NCBI GenBank assembly: GCA_902826115.1
Contig: CADEDO010000009.1
Span: 1-64,000 of the forward strand
Length of the DNA: 64,000 bases
Source of the DNA: an uncultured Nitrosomonas sp.
GTDB taxonomy: Bacteria; Pseudomonadota; Gammaproteobacteria; Burkholderiales; Nitrosomonadaceae
Direction of reading: 5' to 3'
A model generated the notes under the pieces. The model was not told the origin of the DNA and did not search any database. It saw only the letters and a program-made list of their open reading frames with translations. Shown here piece by piece: positions 7,820 to 17,331 of the stretch. Numbering within the stretch: position 1 is the stretch's first letter; the number at the start of each line of letters is the position of its first letter. A program made the position numbers and the translations under genes.

Positions 7820-9895
7820 TCATAAAGATTTAAGGTACTCCAGCAGATCCAAGCGTTGCTCCCTAGTCAAGGCCGGTAAAAAAGTCCCATCCGGTTGTGG
7901 AGTTCGACCCGCCGCATACTCATGACCGCCGTTGTGGTTACCCCAAAGGTTAGTACGAAACACAAAACCATCATAATCAGTCGACCTAAATCCAACTTTC
8001 TGCGGATCAAATTCACGCGAACCCACGATGAATTCATCCGGTCGATATTCGCCGTCTATCGGGTCATGCGCTTGTCTTTTAGGTAGAAGTAAATCATATA
8101 GCGTTGGTACTGAACCATTATGTAAATAAGGAGCCGTGGCCCAAATGCCGTTCAGTGGACGAGCTTTATAGGCCATGATCGAGGCAAAAGGTTGTGCGGT
8201 CGTATCGGGAGTGTAATTTCCATTTTTCAGCGAAGGTTGAACTTCATTATCAAAAAATGTATAGGAAAAATCGATCGAACGTTCCAGCCACCGCTGCAAA
8301 AACCATTGATCGCTATCGGGAGTCGTCACAACGTTTCGCGTTGCGGATGTCAACAAGGCAACAGCCGGTGCTTGATGCTGCAACAAAATGTTTCCGGTAC
8401 TGACATTCACGTATTGATTCTGCAGGATACCGCTATAACCCATAAAACCGATGCTGTTCGCAGCCATTTTGGAATCGGTGCCTACCGAGGAAACGGTAAT
8501 CATCTTGGCCACGATACGGCGCTCAGGATCTGTGCGATCAATTTGACCATGGCATGACGCGCAATATTGTGCAAATAGCTCTGCACCATTGGCCAGCCGT
8601 GTTTGATCAAGCTTAGGCAAAATATGTTCGGGCCACAGCGGTGATGTCAGCTTACGTAAATGATTCTCCACCCGGCGCAAGTTTCGAATGTCGATCGAAG
8701 ATTGAAAGTCGATATGTTTAGCACCAAAACCTTGCCCGCCAAGCACTGAGGATAGCGTAAAACCCTTTTTTTCTTGCCAGTCCAGCGTGCCGAAAACACC
8801 AATCACTTGCCCGGCATTACGTGCCATTGGACCCAATCCGCTATTATTTACCCGCCCATTCCACTGAACATAATCATGATGCGGAATGTCCCATAGAAAT
8901 GGATAACTTACTGGAGCATCAGCCGGGTTATAGAGCTTATTACGCAACCTGATGATCTGTTTATCAGTCAGAAACGCCTGCGTTCGCTCAATCACATGAT
9001 CACGATCCTGGCTGCTCAGAATAGCATTTACTCCTACCATCACATCCGATAATTCATCGGCAGAAAGTATTTCGGCCAGTAACTCGCGCAATTGCTGTGC
9101 GCTCATGATATGTTCAAGCACACGATTATAAATACGCCCAAATGCATCTAAACGCGCATATCCATAATGCGTAAGCGGACGCTTAGTATCCCGAGGGGTA
9201 TTGATAATGGTATAGGTTTTAATACGTTGGGAGAATTTCTTCAGATCATCAATGATATGATTGGCATTTTGATAATCGCCCTGTTTCAATACCTGGATCA
9301 TAAATCGATCCAACTTATCCGGATTCTCCAAAGTCGCATACAAGGCATTCGCCAGATCGATCATAAAAGATTCCATATCCGAATTTGCGGGACCACCATC
9401 AATCCGCATACCAGTACCAGCGTAATTGATCTGAGTCGTATGGCAAGCAGCACAGGTAAAACCCATATAATTTTTACCCTGATATCGATCACGCACCATG
9501 CCAACTGGCAAACCATCCGGATTACTGATCGTCGGGCGCTGCGGTAGATAGCCATAGCGATCGATGTTTTCATCACTACGAAACAGCGCAGAAGAATCAG
9601 ATTGCTCCAGCACCAAAAAAAAGCTATATGGCAACAAATTGGAACCTTGCGATGTATTGTAGAACCACAGACTGTCTGAAGCTGACCAGCCTTGCGCCAG
9701 ATAAGTTACTTGGGAGAATCGGTCGCCAAACTTATCAGTGCCATTCATAATGGCGCCCCGATCCGGATCACTGTCACGGAACTCATACAACTGCAGAGAT
9801 ATTCCTGAAACAAGCCAAATAACGACCAATGCGCTGACAATCAGCAGCAGATGTTTTATCCAGTATAAATAGTATTTAGCAGATTTGGCATACAT
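7820..9895 (-). CDS. RoxA-like dihaem c-type cytochrome (cytochrome c peroxidase / MauG superfamily)
   Basis: This 691-residue protein has an N-terminal hydrophobic segment (about 13-35) that anchors or exports it. Two haem c motifs are present: CAACH (Cys148, Cys151, His152) and CASCH (Cys445, Cys448, His449). The C-terminal signature YKARPLNGIWATAPYLHNGS is characteristic of RoxA-type dihaem proteins. Its length is about twice that of classical bacterial dihaem peroxidases, as in RoxA. Known relatives include a rubber dioxygenase, but many are uncharacterised, so either peroxide reduction or an oxygenase role is possible. It would act in the periplasm. Confidence 0.82.
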   Translation of the reverse strand: MYAKSAKYYLYWIKHLLLIVSALVVIWLVSGISLQLYEFRDSDPDRGAIMNGTDKFGDRFSQVTYLAQGWSASDSLWFYNTSQGSNLLPYSFFLVLEQSDSSALFRSDENIDRYGYLPQRPTISNPDGLPVGMVRDRYQGKNYMGFTCAACHTTQINYAGTGMRIDGGPANSDMESFMIDLANALYATLENPDKLDRFMIQVLKQGDYQNANHIIDDLKKFSQRIKTYTIINTPRDTKRPLTHYGYARLDAFGRIYNRVLEHIMSAQQLRELLAEILSADELSDVMVGVNAILSSQDRDHVIERTQAFLTDKQIIRLRNKLYNPADAPVSYPFLWDIPHHDYVQWNGRVNNSGLGPMARNAGQVIGVFGTLDWQEKKGFTLSSVLGGQGFGAKHIDFQSSIDIRNLRRVENHLRKLTSPLWPEHILPKLDQTRLANGAELFAQYCASCHGQIDRTDPERRIVAKMITVSSVGTDSKMAANSIGFMGYSGILQNQYVNVSTGNILLQHQAPAVALLTSATRNVVTTPDSDQWFLQRWLERSIDFSYTFFDNEVQPSLKNGNYTPDTTAQPFASIMAYKARPLNGIWATAPYLHNGSVPTLYDLLLPKRQAHDPIDGEYRPDEFIVGSREFDPQKVGFRSTDYDGFVFRTNLWGNHNGGHEYAAGRTPQPDGTFLPALTREQRLDLLEYLKSL

Positions 9896-10108
9896 GAGAT
9901 CGATGTCCCCGTTCAGTTTTCGTTCAGGATTGTTCTGGTTAAATCCTGAAGCGCGAATAACTCAATTTATTCTGACACCCCATCAAAGCAATGATTAAGG
10001 GCATTATTATGACAAATATTAATACTACCGAAACTCGAATTTCGTATATGATTCACGGTTAATTGTATGCAAAAAATTCAACATTTCTGTAAAAATTTAA
10101 AAGGTTCT

Positions 10109-11392
10109 ATGCGAAAAGGCTCTATGCAAACTTCCCCATTCTGGTATTTATTGCTTAGTCTCACCCTTGCATTTTCATCACCATCCGTATTAGCTCAGCA
10201 AACCAACAAACTCACGATTGAAGAACTACAAAGGCTTGGATTGCAGGCAAATGGTCTTGTCCTTGCTGCTCGTTCTCAAATCGACATGGCTAAAGCGGGG
10301 GTAGTCGCTGCATCAGCGTTTCTTAATCCCGAAGTCACTGTGATGGCTGGACCCGATAGCAATCGCCATCCATTAAGCGTGACCGGCCCTACATCCATGC
10401 AACGCTCGGTAACAGTGAACCAACCGATTGAAAATCCTTTTATGCGCAGTGCACGTATCAATGCGTCTGAAGCGATTGTTGATGCCAATCGGGCTAATTT
10501 TGATCAAGTGCGAGCCGATTTAGCCGCACAACTTCGCGTTCGCGCCTACGAATTATTGCTGCGCCAAGAACAGGCAAAAATGGAAGAAGGCATCTACGAC
10601 TTACTCGAGGATGTGCGTCGACGCATTGCCATTAACGTTGAGCGAGGCGAAGCGGCTCGTTTTGAGCTCATTCGAGCAGATACTGAAGTACAAAGCGCGG
10701 CCAATCGTAAAGAAGCCGCCCAACTCAGTGCATTGCGTGCACGCGTAGCACTCATGCAACTGACGGCTGGTGCCATACCCACTAATTTTGAAATCACTGC
10801 TTCATTGAGCGATCCGGTTCAGTTACCTTCCTTGGAAGTGCTTCGTCAGGAAGTTCCCACTGTCAACCCCGATGTATTACGTTTACAAGCAGAACAGGAA
10901 CGTGCCAATCAACGGATTAGTCAGGAAAAAGCTTCGATACTGCCTTCGCTCAACGTGCTCTACACCAATTATCAGGATGCCCAATTCACCTCGAATACCG
11001 CCGGCATGAGCGTCAGAATTCCTCTCTTTTATCGTCGTCGCGGTGAAATCGACACGGCCATTTATGATTCTGCACGTATCCGTGACACACTTGAATTTCG
11101 TCGTTATGAAATCAGCCAGTTATTTGAATCGGCCTGGCAAGGATTGCAAATTGCGCAGCGAAGAGTGGAAATGTTCGAGGGCGGATTGATCAAGGAAGCA
11201 GAAAATGCAGTACAAGTTGCTCAATCAGCTTACCGATTTGGTGAACGCGGTTTGATCGAGGTACTGGATACACAGCGTATACTCCGGGGAATTCTCGGTG
11301 ATTCCTTGCAAGCACGTTTTGATTTGCAATCGGCCGCTGCCGAAATTGACCGACTGCGCGCACACTATCCCAAGGAGCTACTTGTAGAATGA
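10109..11392 (+). CDS. CzcC-like outer-membrane efflux channel (TolC family)
   Basis: This is the outer-membrane component of a tripartite RND metal-efflux pump. The frame is open from ATG 10067. ATG 10109 is preferred because AAAAGG sits just upstream and a good signal peptide (hydrophobic run ending in VLAQQ) follows within about 30 residues; ATG 10124 has a similar upstream AAAAGG. The mature protein has two long coiled-coil repeats of the outer-membrane efflux protein family, with RYEISQLFESAW and AYRFGERGLIEVLDTQR motifs. Its stop overlaps the start of the adaptor gene (ATGA), showing translational coupling. Confidence 0.88.
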   Translation: MRKGSMQTSPFWYLLLSLTLAFSSPSVLAQQTNKLTIEELQRLGLQANGLVLAARSQIDMAKAGVVAASAFLNPEVTVMAGPDSNRHPLSVTGPTSMQRSVTVNQPIENPFMRSARINASEAIVDANRANFDQVRADLAAQLRVRAYELLLRQEQAKMEEGIYDLLEDVRRRIAINVERGEAARFELIRADTEVQSAANRKEAAQLSALRARVALMQLTAGAIPTNFEITASLSDPVQLPSLEVLRQEVPTVNPDVLRLQAEQERANQRISQEKASILPSLNVLYTNYQDAQFTSNTAGMSVRIPLFYRRRGEIDTAIYDSARIRDTLEFRRYEISQLFESAWQGLQIAQRRVEMFEGGLIKEAENAVQVAQSAYRFGERGLIEVLDTQRILRGILGDSLQARFDLQSAAAEIDRLRAHYPKELLVE

Positions 11393-12561
11393 AATTCAGA
11401 CTAATCTTTATCAGTTCCATCGTTATTCTTGCACTCATGTTGATTGGATGTGGTAACAAAGCAGAATCAACAGAGTCTGCTCAGAAAGCCGCTAAACAAG
11501 CAGCCGAAGGTGAAAAGGATGTCAACGTCATCACCGTTCGACCAGAGCTGGCAGGTCGTATAAAAATCGGACAGCCCAGCATGGTTGACCTTGCTGACAA
11601 AATACAAGTACCCAGCCGAGTAGAAGTCGATGAAGAAAGGCTTGTACATATCGGTTCGTATGTAACAGGCCGTATCGTGGATATGTTCGTCATTTTAGGA
11701 GACTATGTCAAAGTGGGTGATCGGCTGGCGCGCATCACCAGTCCTGAATTAACCCAAGCGCAACTGGCTTTTTTGCGTGCTTCTTCACGTGTAGTAGTTA
11801 CACAAAAAGCCACCGATCGCGCTCGCCATCTTTTAGCTGCCGATGTCATACCGCTTGCCGAAGTCGAGCGGCGGATTTCCGAATTGGAAATCGCCCAAGC
11901 TGAATTGGGGGCGGCAAAAGATCAATTAAGTCTACTCGGTGTAGATGATTCGATATTGAAACAACTGGCCAGCAAGGGACAAATCTTGCCCCATATTGAT
12001 ATCAAATCCACGCGCAATGGATATATCATCAATCGTAATGTCATCGTTGGCCAGGTTGTGCAACCCGCCGATCCACTATTCCAAGTGGCGGATCTGTCTT
12101 CAGTTTGGGTGGTGGGCGATATACCTGAGCAAATTGCACGTGACGTACAAGTCGGCCAGCATGTTGAGATTCATATTCCAGCGATGGGTGATACTCATTT
12201 TGATGGCGTCATCATCTTCGTTGCCGATACCGTGAATCCTCTGACTCGCACAGTCATGGTGCGCACCATGGTAGAAAACCCCCAGCGCAAGCTTAAGCCG
12301 GACATGTTAGCCAATATGCATATTACAGACAATCAGCACAAAAGCTTGGTCGTTCCAGAAACAGCCGTAGTGCGTGAATCTAATCTTGATTATGTATTTA
12401 TAGCGAAAGGTAACAACAAATTCCGTCGGACTCCTGTCGAACTTGGATCGGAAGTTGCTGGTTATCGTCCAGTAGTCAATGGAATCACAATCGATCAAAA
12501 AATTGTAATGGATGGTGCTTTCCATTTGGATAGTGAGCGCAAGCTTGCAGAATTGGAATAA
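11389..12561 (+). CDS. CzcB/CusB-type RND periplasmic adaptor (lipoprotein)
   Basis: This 390-residue membrane-fusion protein links the inner-membrane pump to the outer-membrane channel. It begins with a lipoprotein signal (lipobox LIGC), followed by a barrel-sandwich segment (SYVTGRIVDMFVILGDYVKVGD), an alpha hairpin, and the second half of the sandwich (TRNGYIINRNVIVGQVV). The C-terminal beta-barrel portions include PETAVVRESN. It starts inside the channel gene and lies 9 bp before the pump gene. No His-rich metal-binding tail is visible. Confidence 0.9.
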   Translation: MKFRLIFISSIVILALMLIGCGNKAESTESAQKAAKQAAEGEKDVNVITVRPELAGRIKIGQPSMVDLADKIQVPSRVEVDEERLVHIGSYVTGRIVDMFVILGDYVKVGDRLARITSPELTQAQLAFLRASSRVVVTQKATDRARHLLAADVIPLAEVERRISELEIAQAELGAAKDQLSLLGVDDSILKQLASKGQILPHIDIKSTRNGYIINRNVIVGQVVQPADPLFQVADLSSVWVVGDIPEQIARDVQVGQHVEIHIPAMGDTHFDGVIIFVADTVNPLTRTVMVRTMVENPQRKLKPDMLANMHITDNQHKSLVVPETAVVRESNLDYVFIAKGNNKFRRTPVELGSEVAGYRPVVNGITIDQKIVMDGAFHLDSERKLAELE

Positions 12562-12570
12562 TAATAAACT

Positions 12571-15500
12571 ATGATTACTGCGATAGTACGTGCCATGATC
12601 AACCAGCGTTTGCTGGTCGTCGTTATTGCGTTGGCCTTATGCGTTGCTGGAGGTTTTGCTGTAAAAAGCCTTTCCGTGGACGCGTTTCCAGATGTCACTA
12701 ATATTCAAGTGCAAGTAGCGACAGTGGCCATCGGCCGCAGCCCAGAAGAAATTGAGCGCCTAGTTACGGTGCCCGTCGAAATCGCCATGACTGGCTTGCC
12801 GGGATTGGTAGAAATGCGCTCAATGAATAAGAGCGGATTGTCACTCATCACATTGGTATTTACCGACCAAACTGACGTATTTTTTGCACGCCAATTGGTC
12901 ATGGAACGACTGATTGATGTATCTCCGCGCTTGATTCCAGGCATTACACCTGTACTTGGACCGGTTTCGACAGGTCTGGGAGAAGTTTATCAGTACACCA
13001 TCGAGCATCCGGATGACGGTCAACGGGCATTAACTGTTGAAGAGCTGACCGAGCGGCGCACGATTCAAGACTGGGTCGTACGTCCCTTGTTACGCTCAAT
13101 CCGGGGTGTTGCCGAAATCAATTCCATTGGCGGTCATGTCAAGGAATACCATGTGCTATTTGATCCCAACAAGCTGCGTCACTATGATCTGACACTCGCT
13201 ACGGTAGATCGAGCCATCGCAAGCAATAATGCCAATGCCAGCGGCAATCTTTTAGAATTACATTCCGAGCAATATCTGATCCGTGGTGTGGGTTTGATTC
13301 AGACTTTGGAAGACATCAGAAATATTGTCCTCAAAGAGTTAGATGGTGTTCCTATCTATGTGCGTGATGTCGCTGAAGTAAAATTTGGAGGAGAGGTTCG
13401 TCAGGGTGCCAGCATTAAGAATGGCTATACTGAAGCTGTCACTGGCATTGTGATGATGCTGCGAGGTGGCAATGCCAAGGAAGTTGTTGGGCGCGTTAAG
13501 GAAAAAGTGGCTGAAATCAATGAACGCCAATTGCTGCCAGACGGTCTCCAGATCGTTCCCTTTTACGATCGAACCGATCTGGTTGATGCTGCGCTAACTA
13601 CAGTGCAAACTACACTGATTGAAGCACTAATACTCGTCATCATTGTGCTATCGGTCTTTCTTGGCAACGTCAGAACCAGTTTGGTCGTGTGTTTTACCCT
13701 GATCATCACACCGTTAGTGACTTTTATTGTCATGAATCACTATGGCATGCCTGCAAATTTGATGTCACTGGGTGGGTTAACGATTGCATTGGGTATGATG
13801 GTAGACCCAACGGTCGTGGTTGTAGAAAACATCTACCAGCGCCTGGGTGAAGCACGCGGTACTAACCAGTCGAAATTCGACATTATTGTCAAAGCAACAT
13901 CCGAAGTAGGGACTCCCGTTATTTTTGGCGTGATTGTCACGGTTCTTGTTTTCTTGCCATTAATGACTTTACAGGGCATGGAAGGAAAAACATTCAGTCC
14001 GCTGGCTGTTACCATAGCAATCTCACTGTTTGTCGCACTGTTTGTATCAATCATGCTATCGCCAGTGCTCAGCGCCTACCTGCTCAAAGGCGGTAGCGAA
14101 CAAGATACAAAAGTCATTGCCATTATGAAATCCGGCTATCTGTATCTGCTCAATCTATCGCTAGGGAATCAGAAGAAAACGATGATTATCTCATTGAGCT
14201 CGCTGGCGATTGCATTTGTTCTGTTTCCACTCCTGGGTAAATCGTTTATTCCAATTATGAAAGAAGGCTCTGTCACGCCTGTCATCATTCGCGCTCCCTC
14301 CATCTCTGTGGAACAGTCGATTAAATTGGAAGCTGAAGCCATGAAACTGATCGCTGCCATACCGGGCGTCAAGTCAGTGGTCTCAAAGCTGGGACGGGGT
14401 GAATCACCGGCTGATCCTGCCTCACAAAACGAATCGGATCCGATTGTGGATCTTGATTTGGAAGGATCAGGCCGTACCCAGCAAGCTATCGAAGAGGATA
14501 TTCGCAAAGCGCTGACTGTAATACCCGGCGTCAATATCGTCATATCACAGCCGATTGCGCAACGGGTGGATGAGATGGTAACGGGCGTGCGCTCACAGGT
14601 TGCCGTCAAGATCTTTGGCGATGACCTTGAGGAATTACGCAAGCTGTCGGAGCAAGTAGCACGCATTATTAAATCAACACCCGGTGCAAGGGATATCCGT
14701 ATCGAACGACTTTCTGGACAGCAGGAATTGACGATCAATATTGACCGTCGCGCCATTGCCCGTCACGGTCTCAATGTTTCTGATGTAAATGAGTTAATTG
14801 CCACAGCGATTGGCGGCAAAGCAGTTACTCAAGTATTTGAAGGTGAGCGGCGCTTTACGCTCCTCTTACGTCTTCCTGCAGAATTTCGTGGCAATGTAGA
14901 AGATATCCGCGAGCTTCTACTACGCCCTCCTGTGAATGCACCTGGACCAGGCGGAGTGGTCGCACGAGGCGGTGTTCTTGTTCCACTGAGTGCAGTCGCT
15001 GATATCAAGGTCATTGACGGTCCCGCTATCATTTCACGTGAATTCGCCAGACGTCGCGTGGTAATTGGAGCCAACGTGCATGAGCGCGACTTGGGTGGTT
15101 TTGTGGCAGAGCTGCAGGAGCGCACTGCAAAAGAAATAAAATTACCGCCGGGTTATTACTTTTCATGGGGTGGACAGTTTGAAAATATGGAACGGGCTAT
15201 GGCAACTCTTTCCGTGATTGTTCCTATTACCTTGGCGGCCATTTTCTTTCTGTTGTTCATGCTGTTTAATTCAGTCAAGATGGCCGGACTCATTTATCTG
15301 GCCCTGCCTTTTGCATCAGTTGGCGGTATTGTCGGGCTTTTTATCACCGGCGAATATTTATCCGTACCCGCATCAGTAGGTTTTATTGCCGTATGGGGTA
15401 CTTCGATATTAAATGGTGTGGTGCTTATTTCTTTCGTGCGGGAATTGCGCGAGAAGGGATTGAGTATCGATCAATCTGTCAGGAAAGCTTGTGAACAGCG

Positions 15501-15765
15501 CTTCCGGCCTGTCATGATGACTGCAGCTACTACAGTGTTAGGACTGGCACCTTTTCTGACGGCCACGGGACTTGGCTCCGAAGTACAAAAACCCCTTGCC
15601 ATCGTAGTTATTTGCGGATTAATCACAGCAACCATGATGACCATGGTCGTCATGCCCATGCTATATCGCTGGTTTGACGATATGCCTGATAAAGAAACAC
15701 CAACACAACCAGCAGCACCTTCTTTACCAGCTATTGATCAGCAGGATCCTGTCAAGAACGTCTGA
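12571..15765 (+). CDS. heavy-metal efflux RND transporter, CzcA/CusA family
   Basis: This 1064-residue inner-membrane proton-driven pump has the usual HME-RND length and layout: two large periplasmic loops and 12 membrane helices. PDVTNIQVQV near the N-terminus and MTAATTVLGLAPF near the C-terminus are family signatures. In TM4 the motif reads ALGMMVDPTVVVVEN, keeping Asp412 and Glu419 but having Ala406 where Zn/Co/Cd pumps of the CzcA type carry the first Asp of DFG. The methionines that bind Cu/Ag in CusA also appear to be missing at the aligned cleft positions. The metal is therefore undecided. It is the last gene of a three-gene operon. Confidence 0.92.
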   Translation: MITAIVRAMINQRLLVVVIALALCVAGGFAVKSLSVDAFPDVTNIQVQVATVAIGRSPEEIERLVTVPVEIAMTGLPGLVEMRSMNKSGLSLITLVFTDQTDVFFARQLVMERLIDVSPRLIPGITPVLGPVSTGLGEVYQYTIEHPDDGQRALTVEELTERRTIQDWVVRPLLRSIRGVAEINSIGGHVKEYHVLFDPNKLRHYDLTLATVDRAIASNNANASGNLLELHSEQYLIRGVGLIQTLEDIRNIVLKELDGVPIYVRDVAEVKFGGEVRQGASIKNGYTEAVTGIVMMLRGGNAKEVVGRVKEKVAEINERQLLPDGLQIVPFYDRTDLVDAALTTVQTTLIEALILVIIVLSVFLGNVRTSLVVCFTLIITPLVTFIVMNHYGMPANLMSLGGLTIALGMMVDPTVVVVENIYQRLGEARGTNQSKFDIIVKATSEVGTPVIFGVIVTVLVFLPLMTLQGMEGKTFSPLAVTIAISLFVALFVSIMLSPVLSAYLLKGGSEQDTKVIAIMKSGYLYLLNLSLGNQKKTMIISLSSLAIAFVLFPLLGKSFIPIMKEGSVTPVIIRAPSISVEQSIKLEAEAMKLIAAIPGVKSVVSKLGRGESPADPASQNESDPIVDLDLEGSGRTQQAIEEDIRKALTVIPGVNIVISQPIAQRVDEMVTGVRSQVAVKIFGDDLEELRKLSEQVARIIKSTPGARDIRIERLSGQQELTINIDRRAIARHGLNVSDVNELIATAIGGKAVTQVFEGERRFTLLLRLPAEFRGNVEDIRELLLRPPVNAPGPGGVVARGGVLVPLSAVADIKVIDGPAIISREFARRRVVIGANVHERDLGGFVAELQERTAKEIKLPPGYYFSWGGQFENMERAMATLSVIVPITLAAIFFLLFMLFNSVKMAGLIYLALPFASVGGIVGLFITGEYLSVPASVGFIAVWGTSILNGVVLISFVRELREKGLSIDQSVRKACEQRFRPVMMTAATTVLGLAPFLTATGLGSEVQKPLAIVVICGLITATMMTMVVMPMLYRWFDDMPDKETPTQPAAPSLPAIDQQDPVKNV

Positions 15766-15805
15766 TTTCTCATCTGAAGATCGATTCAAAGCAGAGCCAC
15801 AAAGA

Positions 15806-15846
15806 AAGAAAAAGCAGGATTGGCAATTAAAAAACACCAATCCTGC
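15806..15846 (-). terminator. terminator for the minus-strand antiporter gene
   Basis: A perfect 10-bp inverted repeat, GCAGGATTGG (15814-15823) with CCAATCCTGC (15837-15846), is followed on the minus strand by TTTTTCTTTCTTT. It lies about 90 bp past the antiporter stop and may also stop read-through from the efflux operon. Confidence 0.75.
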
Positions 15847-15935
15847 CGATCATCTCGAATAAAAAGGCAACCTAATTTAATTTCAGAGCAAGTTATTGCT
15901 CTTTGCCAATCAATATCTTACGCGACCACTCAACT

Positions 15936-17195
15936 TCATAGCACACGGAATGCAATGATGGCCACCAGCGTCGGGGGTAATGCTGCAATCAATAATCCCA
16001 ATGGATGAATAGACTGTTCATCAAACTTACTCCTCAAAATAGCAAATCCGGCAGGATTAGGCGCATTGGCTATCACAGTCAATCCGCCACCGGCCACCGC
16101 GCCAGCGACCAGCGCCACTTTGAATTCCTGACTCAACCCTTCCACCAGCGAACCCAGATAGGTTAACGCTGCATTATCCGTCACTGCCGTCAACAAGGCG
16201 GCACCGAAAAATACAGCCGTATCATCCATATCCATCAATATCGGCTGAAGCCACCATTGCTGCTGCCCACCCAGCACAACCAAACCGGCCAGGAAAAATG
16301 CGACCAATAAAGCTTCGCGCAAGATCAGTGGACTTTGGTACTGTTGATAGGCAGTAGTAAATCCAAGAAAGAACAAAAACAACCCCATAAAGGCTGCGGG
16401 ATGATGCGCAAACAGAACTACCAAGATCAGAAACACCAAATGGACCAATACCACTAATAATGGGGTTTTAGGCGCAGCTGCATTTTCCGTTTGGCTAACA
16501 TGTCCTAATTCATGGCGAAATAACCACGTCACCACGCACGCATTAACGGCAACGGCCAATGCAGCTTTCCAGCCAAAAGTCGTCATCATGAACACAATGT
16601 CCCAATTCCATTTTGCGGCCACCATGAGCACTGGCGGTGCAGCAAAAGGTGTCAGCGTGCCACCGATGGAAATATTGACAAACAGCACACCGACGGTGGC
16701 ATATTTCAATCGAGTCGATATCTCTTTGCTGAACAACGTATCCCGTAGCATCAGCGCTGCGAGCGTCATGGCAGCCGGTTCTGTAATAAATGATCCCAAC
16801 AAGGGAACAAAAGCCAGCAATAAGAAATACATTGCCACACCTGAATTCAGTGGCAATAGCAATGCAATGCGCTGCACGGTAGCCGCCGCAAAATCCAGAA
16901 TCGGACGCGTCCCAGCGATCACCATAATCACAAAAACAAACATAGGTTCAGTAAAATCGCGCGATTCGAGATAGGTAATCGCTTCATGCTGACCGCTCAA
17001 GGCAAATATAAACAGTATCAAAACCATCGCCCAAAAGCCAAATACTACTTCCACTTCGCCCAATAAATGCCAGATCCCTGCATGCTGAGGCTGAATATGC
17101 GCTAAGTGCTCAAAATACTTAGTAGAAAATGTATGGACCACAGCCAGCGCAAATAGCACTGCTGCAATCAATTGAATGGATGTTGGATTAATCAT
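15936..17195 (-). CDS. putative Na+/H+ antiporter family membrane protein
   Basis: This 419-residue polytopic protein has about 11 hydrophobic helices. It matches the putative Na+/H+ antiporter family (PF07399 type), with the conserved stretches GSFITEPAAMTLAALML, GTLTPFAAPPVLMVA and LTAVTDNAALTYLGSL. The polar residues inside membrane segments (TEPAA and TDNAA) resemble ion-binding sites of arsenite/NhaD-like permeases, so a cation or anion antiport role is reasonable. The exact substrate is an inference. The gene stands alone and converges with the efflux operon. Confidence 0.8.
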   Translation of the reverse strand: MINPTSIQLIAAVLFALAVVHTFSTKYFEHLAHIQPQHAGIWHLLGEVEVVFGFWAMVLILFIFALSGQHEAITYLESRDFTEPMFVFVIMVIAGTRPILDFAAATVQRIALLLPLNSGVAMYFLLLAFVPLLGSFITEPAAMTLAALMLRDTLFSKEISTRLKYATVGVLFVNISIGGTLTPFAAPPVLMVAAKWNWDIVFMMTTFGWKAALAVAVNACVVTWLFRHELGHVSQTENAAAPKTPLLVVLVHLVFLILVVLFAHHPAAFMGLFLFFLGFTTAYQQYQSPLILREALLVAFFLAGLVVLGGQQQWWLQPILMDMDDTAVFFGAALLTAVTDNAALTYLGSLVEGLSQEFKVALVAGAVAGGGLTVIANAPNPAGFAILRSKFDEQSIHPLGLLIAALPPTLVAIIAFRVL

Positions 17196-17331
17196 GATTA
17201 AATCAATTATATGCCGTAAATGATGATGAATTTGGCAATGATAACATTAGGCACTCTATTGCACTGTGCCTTTGATTTTGAGTAATCCGCCCAATTGCCC
17301 AATAAATGAGCGGTAGCAAAATTTGAACGCA

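Noticed and set aside
14169-14756. 195-codon minus-strand frame inside the RND pump gene
   Set aside because: Shadow frame of a strongly supported gene; composition is typical of antisense reading.
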